Under the pieces are notes generated by a model, which did not search any database, was not told the DNA's origin, and worked only from the letters and a program-made list of their open reading frames with translations. A stretch of 40,669 nt of DNA, from assembly GCA_024696825.1 (NCBI GenBank), contig JAILGL010000167.1, positions 1 to 40,669 on the forward strand, read 5' to 3'. Both the position numbers and the translations under genes were made by a program. Positions 1 to 8,853 of this stretch are shown in pieces (the first letter of the stretch is position 1; each line of letters begins with the position of its first letter). This DNA is from Lachnospiraceae bacterium (GTDB lineage Bacteria > Bacillota > Clostridia > Lachnospirales > Lachnospiraceae).

Positions 1-89
1 AATAATAATTATAATAAAATAATATTTATTTTTTATGATATATTTTTAATATTTAATAACACTTAAAAGTAACTAATTGGAGGATTTAA

Positions 90-2345
90 ATGTACGAGAA
101 CGAAATTAATGCAATTGCTTCTAAAGGAAGTAATGAGGAAATCTATTTTGGCCTTTTAGACCTTGTGAAAAAGGCTATGTCTGACAAGGGCAGAATCGAA
201 GGGAAGAAGAAACTTTATTATATTTCTGCCGAATTTCTTATTGGAAAATTATTATCTAATAACCTTATAAATCTTGGTATTTATGATACGGTTAAAGAGG
301 CTCTTAAGAAGAATGGAAAAACCCTTGCTGAAATTGAAGAGATTGAAAATGAACCTTCACTTGGTAATGGTGGACTTGGTCGTCTTGCGGCATGTTTCCT
401 TGATTCCATTGCTACACTGGGACTTCCTGGTGACGGTGTAGGTCTTAATTATCACCTGGGACTTTTTAAGCAGGTATTTGAAAATAATCTTCAGAAGGAA
501 GAGCCTAATCCATGGATTACAGATAGAAGCTGGCTTAGAAAAACTGATGTAAGCTATGAGGTAATTTTTAGAAATCAGACTGTTAAGTCAACAATGTATG
601 AAATCGATGTTTGCGGTTATGAGGGCAAGGTTAATACCTTAAAGCTTTTTGATATCGATTCAGTGGATGAGCATATTGTCCAGGGTGATTCTATTTATTT
701 TGACAAGGATGATATTAGAAAAAATCTTACCCTTTTCTTATATCCTGATGATAGCGATGATAAGGGTAGAATGCTTAGAATATATCAACAGTATTTCATG
801 GTAAGTAATGCAGCTCAGTTAATTATCGCTGAGGCTTTAGAGAAGGGTTCTAACCTTCATAATCTTCATGAATATGCTGTCATTCAGATTAATGACACAC
901 ATCCAACCATGGTTATTCCTGAGCTTATAAGACTCTTAAATAACCGCGGAATAGATATGGATGAGGCTATTGATATAGTTTCAAAAATGTGTGCTTATAC
1001 TAACCATACAATTCTTGCTGAGGCTCTTGAAAAATGGCCAATGTGGTATATGGAAAAGGTTGTGCCACACCTCCTTCCAATCATCAGACTTTTAGATGTT
1101 AAGGTTAAGGAGCGTTTTGGAGATAATCCAAAGCTTAGGATTATCGATGATAATAACATGGTTCACATGGCGCATATCGATATTCATTACAGCTATAGTG
1201 TTAATGGTGTTGCAGCCCTTCATACAGACATCTTAAAGAAGTCAGAGCTTAAGGTATTTGCAGACATTTATCCTAATAAGTTTAATAATAAAACTAATGG
1301 AATTACATTTAGAAGATGGCTTTTAGAGTGTAACGGTGAGCTTTCTGATTTTATCGAAAGTAAGATTGGTGCAGGCTTTAAGCAGGATGCAGATGAGTTA
1401 AAGAAGCTTATGGATTTTAAGGGCGACACTGAGGTACTTAATAAGATTAGTGAGATTAAGGCTAATCGCAAGAAGGATTTAAGCGAGTATCTTTCAGAGC
1501 ATGCAGGGGTTAATGTTTCACCTGATTCCATCTTTGATGTTCAGGTGAAGAGACTTCATGAGTATAAGAGACAGCAGATGAATGCTCTCTATGCTATTTA
1601 TAAGTATAAGGAGATTAAGAAGGGTAACCTTCCAAAGCGTCCACTTACCATGATATTTGGCGCTAAGGCAGCTCCTGCTTATACAATTGCAAAGGATATT
1701 ATCCATCTTATTAATTGTCTTTCAGAGCTTATTAATAACGATCCTGAGGTTAGCAAATATCTTAAGATTGTTATGCTTGAGAATTACAATGTTACCTATG
1801 CTGAGAAGGTTATTCCTGCAGCTGATATTTCAGAGCAGATTTCCCTTGCTTCTAAGGAAGCCAGTGGTACAAGTAACATGAAGTTTATGTTAAATGGAGC
1901 TGTTACCTTAGGTACTGAGGATGGTGCTAATGTAGAGATTCACGAATTCGTAGGAGATGACAATATATTTATCTTCGGTGAGTCTTCAGATAGCGTTATA
2001 GAGCATTATGCCAAGGCTGATTATGTTTCTGAAAAATTCTACGATGATGACGAGCTTATTTCTGAGCTTGTGGACTTTATCATCAGTAAGGAATTATTCA
2101 AGTTTGGTAATAAGAAATCTCTTATCAGACTTTATATGGAGATAGTTACTAAGGACTGGTTCATGACTCTTCTTGACTTAAAGGATTATATCAAGGTTAA
2201 GGAAGAAATGCTTGATGCATATGAGGATAGAGAGAAGTGGCAGAACATGATGCTTGTCAATATTGCAAATGCCGGATTCTTCTCATCAGATAGAACCATA
2301 GCCCAGTATAATGACGATATTTGGCACCTTACAGCGGACAAATAA
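90..2345 (+). CDS. glgP: Glycogen/alpha-glucan phosphorylase (GT35)
   Basis: Cytoplasmic pyridoxal-phosphate enzyme that releases glucose-1-phosphate from the non-reducing ends of glycogen or maltodextrin. The 751-residue protein carries the glucan-phosphorylase hallmarks in order: [17 protein letters not shown] near residue 90, [14 protein letters not shown] with the active-site His about residue 306, [10 protein letters not shown] near 485, and the PLP segment [15 protein letters not shown] with the Schiff-base Lys about 598. The usual EASGTGNMKF reads [10 protein letters not shown] here. At 751 residues it is shorter than the enterobacterial enzymes (about 800), as is common in Firmicutes; no core motif is missing. 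ATG at 90 is preceded by GGAGG at 79-83. A hairpin terminator follows, so it appears monocistronic in this window; only 89 AT-rich bases lie upstream, and I see no clear promoter there. Confidence 0.97.
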   Translation: MYENEINAIASKGSNEEIYFGLLDLVKKAMSDKGRIEGKKKLYYISAEFLIGKLLSNNLINLGIYDTVKEALKKNGKTLAEIEEIENEPSLGNGGLGRLAACFLDSIATLGLPGDGVGLNYHLGLFKQVFENNLQKEEPNPWITDRSWLRKTDVSYEVIFRNQTVKSTMYEIDVCGYEGKVNTLKLFDIDSVDEHIVQGDSIYFDKDDIRKNLTLFLYPDDSDDKGRMLRIYQQYFMVSNAAQLIIAEALEKGSNLHNLHEYAVIQINDTHPTMVIPELIRLLNNRGIDMDEAIDIVSKMCAYTNHTILAEALEKWPMWYMEKVVPHLLPIIRLLDVKVKERFGDNPKLRIIDDNNMVHMAHIDIHYSYSVNGVAALHTDILKKSELKVFADIYPNKFNNKTNGITFRRWLLECNGELSDFIESKIGAGFKQDADELKKLMDFKGDTEVLNKISEIKANRKKDLSEYLSEHAGVNVSPDSIFDVQVKRLHEYKRQQMNALYAIYKYKEIKKGNLPKRPLTMIFGAKAAPAYTIAKDIIHLINCLSELINNDPEVSKYLKIVMLENYNVTYAEKVIPAADISEQISLASKEASGTSNMKFMLNGAVTLGTEDGANVEIHEFVGDDNIFIFGESSDSVIEHYAKADYVSEKFYDDDELISELVDFIISKELFKFGNKKSLIRLYMEIVTKDWFMTLLDLKDYIKVKEEMLDAYEDREKWQNMMLVNIANAGFFSSDRTIAQYNDDIWHLTADK

Positions 2346-2400
2346 ATTTACTTAGTTTTTTACATAAAAATAAATAAAATAATTGAATTAAAAGCATTGA

Positions 2401-2443
2401 AAAAAACCACCATTTGTAATATTATTATATTTGGTGGTTTTTT
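2401..2443 (+). terminator. Intrinsic terminator after glgP
   Basis: A 12-bp perfect inverted repeat (AAAAAACCACCA at 2401-2412, its complement at 2432-2443) ending in a T run, separated by a 19-base AT-rich loop. The A run on the left arm could also let it act on the opposite strand, but no converging gene is present. Confidence 0.85.
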
Positions 2444-2551
2444 GTTTGTTTGACCATTAACCTAATTATAAGAAAAGTATGGTTTAAGGGTGGTTTACAA
2501 ATAAAAATCTAAATATGTTGATTATTTTAATCACTTAGGAGGGCTTAAAAA

Positions 2552-3955
2552 ATGAGTAATGCTAATGCATTGTCAGCGAAGGCGCGTATCAGTGCTTTAA
2601 CTGACGAAAACAGTTTTGTTGAGATCGGTGCTCTTGTAACTAAGAGAAGCACAGATTTTAATATGGATGAAAAAGAAGTTCCTTGTGACGGTGTTGTTAC
2701 AGGCTACGCTTTAATCCATGATAAGCCGGTTTATATCTATAGTCAGGATGCTGACAAGATGAATGGTAGTATTGGTGAGATGCATGCTAAGAAAATAGTT
2801 AATGTTATCGAACTTGCCGTTAAAACCGGTACACCGGTAGTTGGTCTTATTGATTGCTCCGGTATTAGAGTTCAGGAATCAGTAGATGCACTCCATGCAT
2901 TTGGTCTTATTTATAAGGCACTTACAGAGGCAGATGGTGAAGTTCCTGTTATTTCCGCTGTTCTTGGTAATGGCGGTGGCGGAGTTAAGATTATGACAGA
3001 GCTTAGCGACTTTACATTTGTAGAGAAGAATAATGGTAAGCTTTTTGTAAATACTCCAAATTCTATTGATAATAATTACAAGGAAAAATGTGACACCTCT
3101 TCAGCTTGCTTCGCAGGTGAGACTGGTGCAGTTGATTTTGTTTGTGATGGAGAGGCTGAGCTTTTTGAAAAGGTTAGAGAGCTTGTTTCTATCTTACCTC
3201 TTAATTGCAACGACATCGGCGAGATTGAAGATTATATGGATGATCTCAACAGAGACGTTCCTGATTTCGCTGCTAAGGTTGCAGATCCTGCACTTGCTCT
3301 TGAAGAAATCGGCGATAACAACTTCTTTATGGAGGTTAAGGCTGATTATGCAAAAGAGATGGTTACAGGTTTCATTTGTTTAGACGGACTTACAATCGGT
3401 GCTATCGGTAACAGAACAGTTCGTTATGATGAAGAGGGTAATGAGGCAGAGAAGTTTGAGCCAAGACTTACTACAAAGGGTGCAAGAAAGGCTGCACAGT
3501 TTGTTAATTTCTGCGATTCATTTAATATACCTATACTTACACTTACTAATGTATGTGGATACAAGGCAACCATGTGTGAAGAGAAGAATATTTCCCGTGC
3601 TGTAGCTGAGCTTACATATGCTCTTTCAGCTGCAACAGTTGCAAAGGTTAACCTTATTACAGGTGAGGCTTATGGAACAGCAGCTATTACCATGAACTCA
3701 AAGGCTATTGGAGCAGATATGGTATTTGCACTTCCAACAGCTAAGTTTGGAGTTATGGATAGCGATAAGGCTGTTAAGATTATGTATCCGGATGCCGATC
3801 AGGATGAGATTAAAGCCCAGAAGGATAAGTATAAAAAGGCTACTGATATAACTGCGGCAGCTGCCAGAGGTTATGTTGATTCAATTATTGAGCCTGCAAG
3901 TGTTAGAAAGCAAGTTTTATTTGCATTTGAAATGCTTTATACAAAATCAGTTTAA
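2552..3955 (+). CDS. Acyl-CoA carboxyltransferase subunit, divergent MmdA/12S type
   Basis: Carboxyltransferase of the crotonase-fold family that normally moves a carboxyl group between an acyl-CoA and biotin, as in methylmalonyl-CoA decarboxylase alpha or the 12S transcarboxylase subunit. Family signatures are visible: DGVVTGYALI near residue 50, a GSIGEMHAKKI helix near 75-85, and MNSKAIGADMVFALPTAKFGVM in the C-terminal half. It is divergent: 467 residues against roughly 510-520, the usual DSGGARIQEG stretch reads DCSGIRVQES, and the usual VPGF-type segment reads NVCGYKAT. The acyl-CoA substrate is therefore uncertain. AGGAGGG at 2537-2543 supports the ATG. It is the first gene of the operon encoding an OadG-like subunit, biotin carrier, OadB and a PycB/5S subunit. 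I found no convincing promoter in the 108 bases between the glgP terminator and this gene. Confidence 0.85.
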   Translation: MSNANALSAKARISALTDENSFVEIGALVTKRSTDFNMDEKEVPCDGVVTGYALIHDKPVYIYSQDADKMNGSIGEMHAKKIVNVIELAVKTGTPVVGLIDCSGIRVQESVDALHAFGLIYKALTEADGEVPVISAVLGNGGGGVKIMTELSDFTFVEKNNGKLFVNTPNSIDNNYKEKCDTSSACFAGETGAVDFVCDGEAELFEKVRELVSILPLNCNDIGEIEDYMDDLNRDVPDFAAKVADPALALEEIGDNNFFMEVKADYAKEMVTGFICLDGLTIGAIGNRTVRYDEEGNEAEKFEPRLTTKGARKAAQFVNFCDSFNIPILTLTNVCGYKATMCEEKNISRAVAELTYALSAATVAKVNLITGEAYGTAAITMNSKAIGADMVFALPTAKFGVMDSDKAVKIMYPDADQDEIKAQKDKYKKATDITAAAARGYVDSIIEPASVRKQVLFAFEMLYTKSV

Positions 3956-4002
3956 GTGTGATATATAAAAGTAAATATATTGAAAGGTATGTGAGACACA
4001 TT

Positions 4003-4755
4003 ATGAAAAAAAGATTATTAATGTTTGTATGTCTTATCATGTCTCTTGGTCTGTTAGGAGGATGTACTTTAGTTAGAACTAATCCTAAGTTAGATAAGAA
4101 AAAGCTTGTAAAGGCTACCGATGATCTCTCAAAGAATTTCTTTGAATATGATTTTCAGTCAGTAGTAGATCAGTATAAAGATGCAGATACATCAACACTT
4201 ACGGCTGATCAGAAAAAGGCTTTAGAGAGTTATAAGACCTATGCAAAACAGCAGAAAAAATACAAAGGTTTTAAGAAAAAAGTTAAATCCGTATATACTC
4301 TCAGTGGAGAGACTGCTACTGTAGCAGAAACCATAGAGACCAAAAGCGGTAAAAAAGCTGTATTTACAGTTAACTTCGATGAGTCAGGTAATCCTACAGA
4401 ATATAAGTTGGAAGATTATCAGAGCTTAAAGCAGGTAATGCAAAAGGCAGGACTTAACGTGCTTATGGGTATTGGAATAGTATTCTTTGTACTCATTATT
4501 ATCATGTTTGTTATTATGGCCTTTAAACCAATATTTGCTTCTAATAAGATTATTCCTGCTCCTAAGAAGGATACTGCAAATGCAGAGACTAAGAGTGTGA
4601 GTAAACCGGCACCTGCAGCTGTATCTTCTAAGACAGAGGAAAATCTTACTGATGACTTAGAACTTGTAGCAGTTATAGCAGCAGCTATAGCAGCCAGTGA
4701 GGGAAAGACCTCAACAGACGGTTTATACATTCGTTCTATAAAGAGACACAGATAA
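4003..4755 (+). CDS. OadG-like subunit of sodium-pump decarboxylase (lipoprotein)
   Basis: Probable gamma/delta subunit that anchors and assembles a sodium-translocating decarboxylase. From ATG 4003 (250 residues) the N-terminus is a lipoprotein signal (MKKRLLMFVCLIMSLGLLGGC, lipobox LGGC). An extracellular lysine-rich domain of about 130 residues follows, then one membrane helix (VLMGIGIVFFVLIIIMFVIM), an Ala/Pro-rich linker and a short C-terminal segment ELVAVIAAAIAASEG, which resembles the OadG tail. An in-frame GTG at 3958 would put 15 extra residues before the lipoprotein signal; I prefer 4003 because the signal peptide then starts correctly, with GTGAG just upstream. It begins 47 bases after the carboxyltransferase gene. 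OadG proteins are poorly conserved, so the call rests on architecture plus operon position. The extracellular domain is longer than in the minimal OadG, which has almost none. Confidence 0.75.
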   Translation: MKKRLLMFVCLIMSLGLLGGCTLVRTNPKLDKKKLVKATDDLSKNFFEYDFQSVVDQYKDADTSTLTADQKKALESYKTYAKQQKKYKGFKKKVKSVYTLSGETATVAETIETKSGKKAVFTVNFDESGNPTEYKLEDYQSLKQVMQKAGLNVLMGIGIVFFVLIIIMFVIMAFKPIFASNKIIPAPKKDTANAETKSVSKPAPAAVSSKTEENLTDDLELVAVIAAAIAASEGKTSTDGLYIRSIKRHR

Positions 4756-4866
4756 TATTTTAAATATTATTAAAATTTTTAAAAGCTAAAAATTATAGAG
4801 TATATTTATTATAAATATATTTAAAATTAAAATTTATATTCAAAAATTTAAGGAGGATATATTCCT

Positions 4867-5238
4867 ATGAAAAACTATACAATTACCGTTAATGGAAATG
4901 TTTATGATGTTACAGTAGAAGAGGGTGCAGGCGGACAGGCAGCAGCACCTGCAGCAGCACCAAAGGCTGCACCAAAGGCTGCTCCAGCAAGTGCTCCAGC
5001 TCCAGCAGCAAGTGCAGGCGCAGGTAGCGTTAAGGTTAATTCACCTATGCCAGGTAAGATTCTTAATGTTAAGAAGAGTGTTGGCGACAATGTAAGTAAG
5101 GGTGATGTAATCCTTGTACTTGAAGCTATGAAGATGGAGAACGAGATAGTAGCTCCTTCAGATGGAACTATTGCAAGTATTGATGTATCAGTTGGAAGTG
5201 AAGTAGCAGCAGGAGATGTTCTTGCAACACTTGACTAA
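4867..5238 (+). CDS. Biotin carboxyl carrier subunit
   Basis: Biotinylated carrier that shuttles the carboxyl group between the carboxyltransferases and the membrane pump. The 123-residue protein has a short N-terminal beta segment (residues 1-20), an Ala/Pro linker (about 23-53), and a biotinyl domain with the diagnostic EAMKMENEIVAP motif; the biotinylated lysine is about K89. PMPGKILNVKKSVGD before it and the repeated strand pattern GTIASIDVSVGSEVAAGDVL after it match the biotin/lipoyl fold. AGGAGG at 4851-4856 lies 10 bases before the ATG. It is the only biotin carrier in the operon, although two carboxyltransferases are encoded. The 111 bases upstream are extremely AT-rich, with no terminator. 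Confidence 0.93.
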   Translation: MKNYTITVNGNVYDVTVEEGAGGQAAAPAAAPKAAPKAAPASAPAPAASAGAGSVKVNSPMPGKILNVKKSVGDNVSKGDVILVLEAMKMENEIVAPSDGTIASIDVSVGSEVAAGDVLATLD

Positions 5239-5310
5239 TTATTAATCTGATATTTGTTTATTTTATAAAATAAGTTTAATAGTTCTAATATATTTTAGGA
5301 GGTAAAAATC

Positions 5311-6468
5311 TTGAGTTATGTAGTTAATACACTGCAAAACCTGGCGGGTCAGACTGCATTTGCAACTCTTACCCCTGGTAATTATATAATGATTGCCGTA
5401 GGTTTGTTGTTTTTATATTTAGCTATCAAAAAAGGGTATGAACCTTTACTTCTCATACCTATCGCATTTGGTATGATACTTGTAAATATTTACCCTGATA
5501 TTATGGCTTCACCAAACGCTGAGACCGGTACAGCAGGCGGACTTCTTCATTACTTCTATCAGTTAGATGAATGGAGTATTCTTCCTTCACTTATATTCAT
5601 GGGTGTAGGAGCCATGACAGACTTTGCTCCACTTATAGCTAACCCTATAAGCTTCTTACTCGGAGCAGCAGCTCAGTTTGGTATATTCGCAGCTTATATC
5701 TTTGCTATCCTTATGGGATTCAATGATAAGGCGGCAGCTTCTATTTCAATTATCGGTGGTGCTGATGGTCCTACTTCCATCTTCCTTTGCGGTAAGCTTG
5801 GACAGACAGAGTACATGGGACCTATAGCCGTGGCAGCATATTCATATATGTCACTTGTTCCTATTATTCAGCCACCTATTATGAAACTTTTCACAACTGA
5901 AAAGGAAAGAAAGATTAAGATGCAGCAGTTAAGACCTGTATCTAAGCTTGAAAGAATCCTTTTTCCAATAATAGTTACTATTGTTGTATGTCTTATACTT
6001 CCAACTACAGCACCTCTCGTAGGTATGCTTATGCTTGGAAACTTATTTAAAGAGTCTGGTGTTGTTCATCAGCTTACAGAGACAGCTTCTAATGCTCTTA
6101 TGTACATTGTAGTTATCCTTCTTGGTACTTCTGTAGGTGCTACAACAAGTGCAGAGGCTTTCTTAAGAAAGACAACACTTCAGATAGTAATACTTGGTCT
6201 TGTTGCATTTGCATTTGCAACTATAGCCGGAGTATTGTTTGGAAAGCTTATGTGTAAGCTTACTAAGGGTAAGATAAATCCTCTCATTGGTTCTGCAGGA
6301 GTTTCTGCGGTGCCTATGGCCGCCAGAGTTTCACAGAAGGTGGGTGCAGAGGCAGATCCTACCAACTTCCTTCTCATGCATGCCATGGGACCTAACGTTG
6401 CGGGTGTTATAGGTACAGCCGTAGCCGCCGGAGTATTTATGGCGATATTTGGTATTTCGGCATTCTAA
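5311..6468 (+). CDS. oadB: Sodium-translocating decarboxylase beta subunit (OadB/MmdB/GcdB family)
   Basis: Integral membrane subunit that decarboxylates carboxybiotin and couples this to Na+ export. The 385 residues are mostly membrane helices. The conserved intramembrane signature [16 protein letters not shown] is present, with the functionally important Asp at about residue 152, and the C-terminal [17 protein letters not shown] signature is near 352-368. Length fits the family (about 375-430). The start is a TTG codon at 5311, chosen because AGGAGG at 5297-5302 is ideally placed 8 bases upstream and no ATG is suitably placed. It follows the biotin carrier by 72 bases without a terminator. 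The substrate of the holoenzyme is set by the carboxyltransferase subunits, so oadB is a family symbol here, not proof of oxaloacetate as substrate. Confidence 0.93.
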   Translation: MSYVVNTLQNLAGQTAFATLTPGNYIMIAVGLLFLYLAIKKGYEPLLLIPIAFGMILVNIYPDIMASPNAETGTAGGLLHYFYQLDEWSILPSLIFMGVGAMTDFAPLIANPISFLLGAAAQFGIFAAYIFAILMGFNDKAAASISIIGGADGPTSIFLCGKLGQTEYMGPIAVAAYSYMSLVPIIQPPIMKLFTTEKERKIKMQQLRPVSKLERILFPIIVTIVVCLILPTTAPLVGMLMLGNLFKESGVVHQLTETASNALMYIVVILLGTSVGATTSAEAFLRKTTLQIVILGLVAFAFATIAGVLFGKLMCKLTKGKINPLIGSAGVSAVPMAARVSQKVGAEADPTNFLLMHAMGPNVAGVIGTAVAAGVFMAIFGISAF

Positions 6469-6471
6469 CTA

Positions 6472-6506
6472 AAATTTACATTTTAGCGTAGAAATTTACA
6501 TTTCAG
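6472..6506 (+). repeat. 20-bp-period direct repeat upstream of the 5S/PycB gene
   Basis: AAATTTACATTTTAG at 6472-6486 is repeated as AAATTTACATTTCAG at 6492-6506 (14 of 15 identical, repeat period 20 bp, close to two helical turns). It lies just after the oadB stop codon and upstream of the dyad and -10 element at 6523-6556. The spacing suits a dimeric DNA-binding protein, but no regulator is identified. Confidence 0.6.
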
Positions 6507-6522
6507 ATTATAATTAAAAAAT

Positions 6523-6556
6523 ATCTCCGTGGCATGACATCCGGAGATGGTATAAT
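6523..6556 (+). promoter_or_regulatory. Extended -10 promoter with overlapping dyad, internal to the decarboxylase operon
   Basis: TATAAT at 6551-6556 is preceded by TGG, forming an extended -10 element; there is no good -35. Immediately upstream is an inverted repeat, ATCTCCG (6523-6529) and CGGAGAT (6542-6548), with a 12-base loop. The dyad covers the -35 region and abuts the -10. It could be an operator. It is a poor terminator because no T run follows. The promoter would allow the 5S/PycB gene to be expressed separately from the upstream subunits. Confidence 0.5.
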
Positions 6557-6594
6557 AATAAATACAAGTCATGCAGAATAGGATATAGAATAAT

Positions 6595-8046
6595 ATGGCT
6601 AAGAATAAAAAATCAAATGAAACTTCAAATGAAGTAAAGGAAATTGCTAAAAAGCCTGTTAAGATTACGGAAACCATCCTTCGTGATGCGCATCAGTCTC
6701 TTATAGCAACCCGTATGACAACTGAGCAGATGCTTCCAATCGTTGAGAAACTTGACGATATCGGATATAACTCAGTAGAGTGCTGGGGTGGTGCTACATT
6801 TGATGCTTGTCTTCGTTTCTTAAAGGAGGATCCGTGGGTTAGACTTAGAAAGCTTCGTGAGGGCTTTAAGAAAACTAAGCTTCAGATGCTTTTCAGAGGT
6901 CAGAACATTTTAGGATATAATCATTATGCAGATGATGTAGTTGAGTATTTTGTACAGAAATCTATCGCTAATGGTATAGACATTATCAGAATATTTGACT
7001 GCCTTAATGATATTAGAAACTTGGAAACTGCAGTTAACGCTGCTAAGAAGGAAAAGGGAGAGGCTCAGATAGCTCTTTCTTATACACTTGGAGATGCATA
7101 TACTCTTGATTACTGGAAAAATATAGCTAAGAACATCGAGGATATGGGTGCAGATTCACTTTGTATTAAGGATATGGCAGGTCTTCTTACACCTGTTAAG
7201 GCTACAGAGCTTGTAACTGCTCTTAAGCAGTCAGTTAAGATCCCTATCGATCTTCATACCCATTATACATCAGGTGTTGCAAGTATGACTTATATGAAGG
7301 CTGTTGAGGCTGGTTGTGATATTATCGATACAGCTATGTCTCCATTTGCTCTTGGTACAAGTCAGCCTGCTACAGAGGTTATGGTTGAAGCATTTAAGGG
7401 TACACCATATGATACAGGAATTGATATTAATAAGCTTTCAGAGATTGCTGATTACTTCAGACCTCTTCGTGAGGAGGCTCTTGATTCAGGTCTTATGAGC
7501 CCTAAGGTACTTGGCGTTAATATCAAAACTCTTCTTTATCAGGTACCAGGTGGAATGCTTTCTAACCTTGTATCACAGCTTAAGGAAATGGGTGCTGAGG
7601 ATAAGTTTGAGGCGGTTCTTGAGGAAGTACCTCGTGTACGTAAAGACTTCGGTGAGCCACCGCTTGTAACCCCATCATCACAGATTGTAGGTACTCAGGC
7701 AGTACTTAATGTTGTATCAGGAGAAAGATATAAGATGGTTACTAAGGAGTCTAAAAAGCTTTTAAGCGGAGAGTTTGGACAGACTGTTAAGCCATTTAAT
7801 CCTGATGTGGTTAAAAAGTGTATAGGAGATGAGAAGCCTATCACTTGTCGTCCGGCAGATTTAATAAAGCCTCAGCTTGATCAAATGGAGAAGGAGATGG
7901 CTGAGTATAAGACACAGGACGAGGATGTTTTATCATATGCTTTATTCCCTCAGGTTGCCATGGACTTCTTTAAGTATAGAGAAGCTCAGAAGGATAAGGT
8001 AGATGCTTCGGCAGCTGACGTGGATAATAAGGCTTATCCTGCTTAA
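6595..8046 (+). CDS. Pyruvate/oxaloacetate carboxyltransferase (5S / PycB / OadA carboxyltransferase domain)
   Basis: Metal-dependent TIM-barrel carboxyltransferase acting between pyruvate/oxaloacetate and biotin. The 483-residue protein shows ETILRDAHQSLIATRM (metal-binding Asp about residue 31), FRGQNILGY, CIKDMAGLLTP with the expected carbamylated Lys about 192, and the metal ligands in DLHTHYTSGVASM (His about 221 and 223). It ends after the post-barrel region and has no biotin domain of its own, unlike one-piece OadA (about 590 residues); the carrier at 4867-5238 must supply it. ATG 6595 has only a weak ribosome site (AGGATAT at 6580-6586). Gene order suggests it works with the same beta pump and carrier as the 2552 gene. 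Its own promoter-like element lies upstream. Alternative names in databases would be oxaloacetate decarboxylase alpha or pyruvate carboxylase subunit B. Confidence 0.92.
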   Translation: MAKNKKSNETSNEVKEIAKKPVKITETILRDAHQSLIATRMTTEQMLPIVEKLDDIGYNSVECWGGATFDACLRFLKEDPWVRLRKLREGFKKTKLQMLFRGQNILGYNHYADDVVEYFVQKSIANGIDIIRIFDCLNDIRNLETAVNAAKKEKGEAQIALSYTLGDAYTLDYWKNIAKNIEDMGADSLCIKDMAGLLTPVKATELVTALKQSVKIPIDLHTHYTSGVASMTYMKAVEAGCDIIDTAMSPFALGTSQPATEVMVEAFKGTPYDTGIDINKLSEIADYFRPLREEALDSGLMSPKVLGVNIKTLLYQVPGGMLSNLVSQLKEMGAEDKFEAVLEEVPRVRKDFGEPPLVTPSSQIVGTQAVLNVVSGERYKMVTKESKKLLSGEFGQTVKPFNPDVVKKCIGDEKPITCRPADLIKPQLDQMEKEMAEYKTQDEDVLSYALFPQVAMDFFKYREAQKDKVDASAADVDNKAYPA

Positions 8047-8076
8047 ATTAAATCTGCTCACTCTTAGGAGAAAGAG

Positions 8077-8706
8077 GTGAAGCACTTGAAAAAAATTCTA
8101 AAAAAATCTATGCCATTGGAAAATGAATCAGGTTTTTCATTGGTAGAACTGATTATCGTTATAGTTATTATGGCGATACTCATCGGTATAGTTGCCTCAC
8201 AGGTTATTCCTTATATTACTAAGTCTAGAAAATCTAAGGATAAACAGAAGTTAAGCACTATACACACTGGCTTCGTAACGGAACTTGCAGAAAAAGGCTA
8301 CGATGAAATAGCTGAAGATTTATTCGGTTCTGTAAATAGTGCGGATGCTAAAAAGTTTTTTAAGAAATCAAATGTAACTAGTGGAATAGGAGATGGAATA
8401 GTATTTATGAAGATGAAGGATGGTCATCCGGCTAATGCTACAGGTAGTACTAATGGCTGGGACGATGATGGATTCTTCGGTTTCCCTATTACTTCCTGTG
8501 GTCTTGAACTTGATGAGATTGCGGGACACAGTAGCTATAATACAGGTTATACCATGCCATTACAGTCAAAGTCTCTTATGGGCAGCAATGAAGTGGAATT
8601 TCATGTTTACCTGGACTGTGACAGCGCATATTCACCGGTTATGTATCTCACTTGGAAGAATGGAGCACCAACTCCTTCCGATGAAAACTTTTTCTTTTTT
8701 GATTGA
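8077..8706 (+). CDS. Orphan type IV prepilin-like protein
   Basis: Secreted, membrane-anchored pilin or pseudopilin-like protein of 209 residues. The N-terminus is a class III signal: a short Lys-rich leader, then ESG|FSLVELIIVIVIMAILIG, with cleavage expected after Gly19, the fifth mature residue Glu24, and a hydrophobic helix. The C-terminal domain is not recognised; it has a few cysteines (SCGLELD, LDCDSAY). Two starts are possible: GTG 8077 with AGGAG at 8066-8070 (chosen), or TTG 8086 with AAAGAGG at 8071-8077, which shortens the leader by three residues. No ATPase, PilC-like protein, peptidase or other pilin gene is nearby. It begins 30 bases after the carboxyltransferase gene and is followed by a strong terminator, so it is probably the last gene of the decarboxylase transcript, which is unexpected. 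Confidence 0.85.
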   Translation: MKHLKKILKKSMPLENESGFSLVELIIVIVIMAILIGIVASQVIPYITKSRKSKDKQKLSTIHTGFVTELAEKGYDEIAEDLFGSVNSADAKKFFKKSNVTSGIGDGIVFMKMKDGHPANATGSTNGWDDDGFFGFPITSCGLELDEIAGHSSYNTGYTMPLQSKSLMGSNEVEFHVYLDCDSAYSPVMYLTWKNGAPTPSDENFFFFD

Positions 8707-8735
8707 TTAAAAAATTTAAAAAATTCTAATAAAGG

Positions 8736-8765
8736 CCATGGTACATTTGTACCATGGTTTTTTTT
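8736..8765 (+). terminator. Intrinsic terminator ending the decarboxylase/prepilin operon
   Basis: Perfect 9-bp stem CCATGGTAC (8736-8744) / GTACCATGG (8749-8757), 4-base loop ATTT, followed by eight T residues (8758-8765). Confidence 0.95.
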
Positions 8766-8812
8766 GCATAAGTCAGGTAATAAACTTAGTTCCTAAATAG
8801 CTTAGTTGTTAC

Positions 8813-8842
8813 TTGACTTAAGAATGTTACATATAGTATAAT
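8813..8842 (+). promoter_or_regulatory. Sigma-A-type promoter of pnp
   Basis: TTGACT (8813-8818) and a perfect TATAAT (8837-8842) separated by 18 bp. Transcription would start near 8849, a few bases before the leader hairpin at 8854, giving a leader of about 120 bases. Confidence 0.8.
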
Positions 8843-8853
8843 TTTAAAGGTTA

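Noticed and set aside
2450..2484. TTGACC with downstream AT-rich -10 candidates as promoter of the carboxyltransferase gene
   Set aside because: No -10 hexamer lies at 16-18 bp; the nearest candidate, TATGGT, is 23 bp away.
3958..4002. Upstream GTG start for the OadG-like gene
   Set aside because: It would place 15 polar residues before a clear lipoprotein signal peptide; ATG 4003 gives the expected N-terminus.
6523..6548. Dyad after oadB as an intrinsic terminator
   Set aside because: It is followed by GGTATAATAATA rather than a T run and sits at a promoter; an operator fits better.
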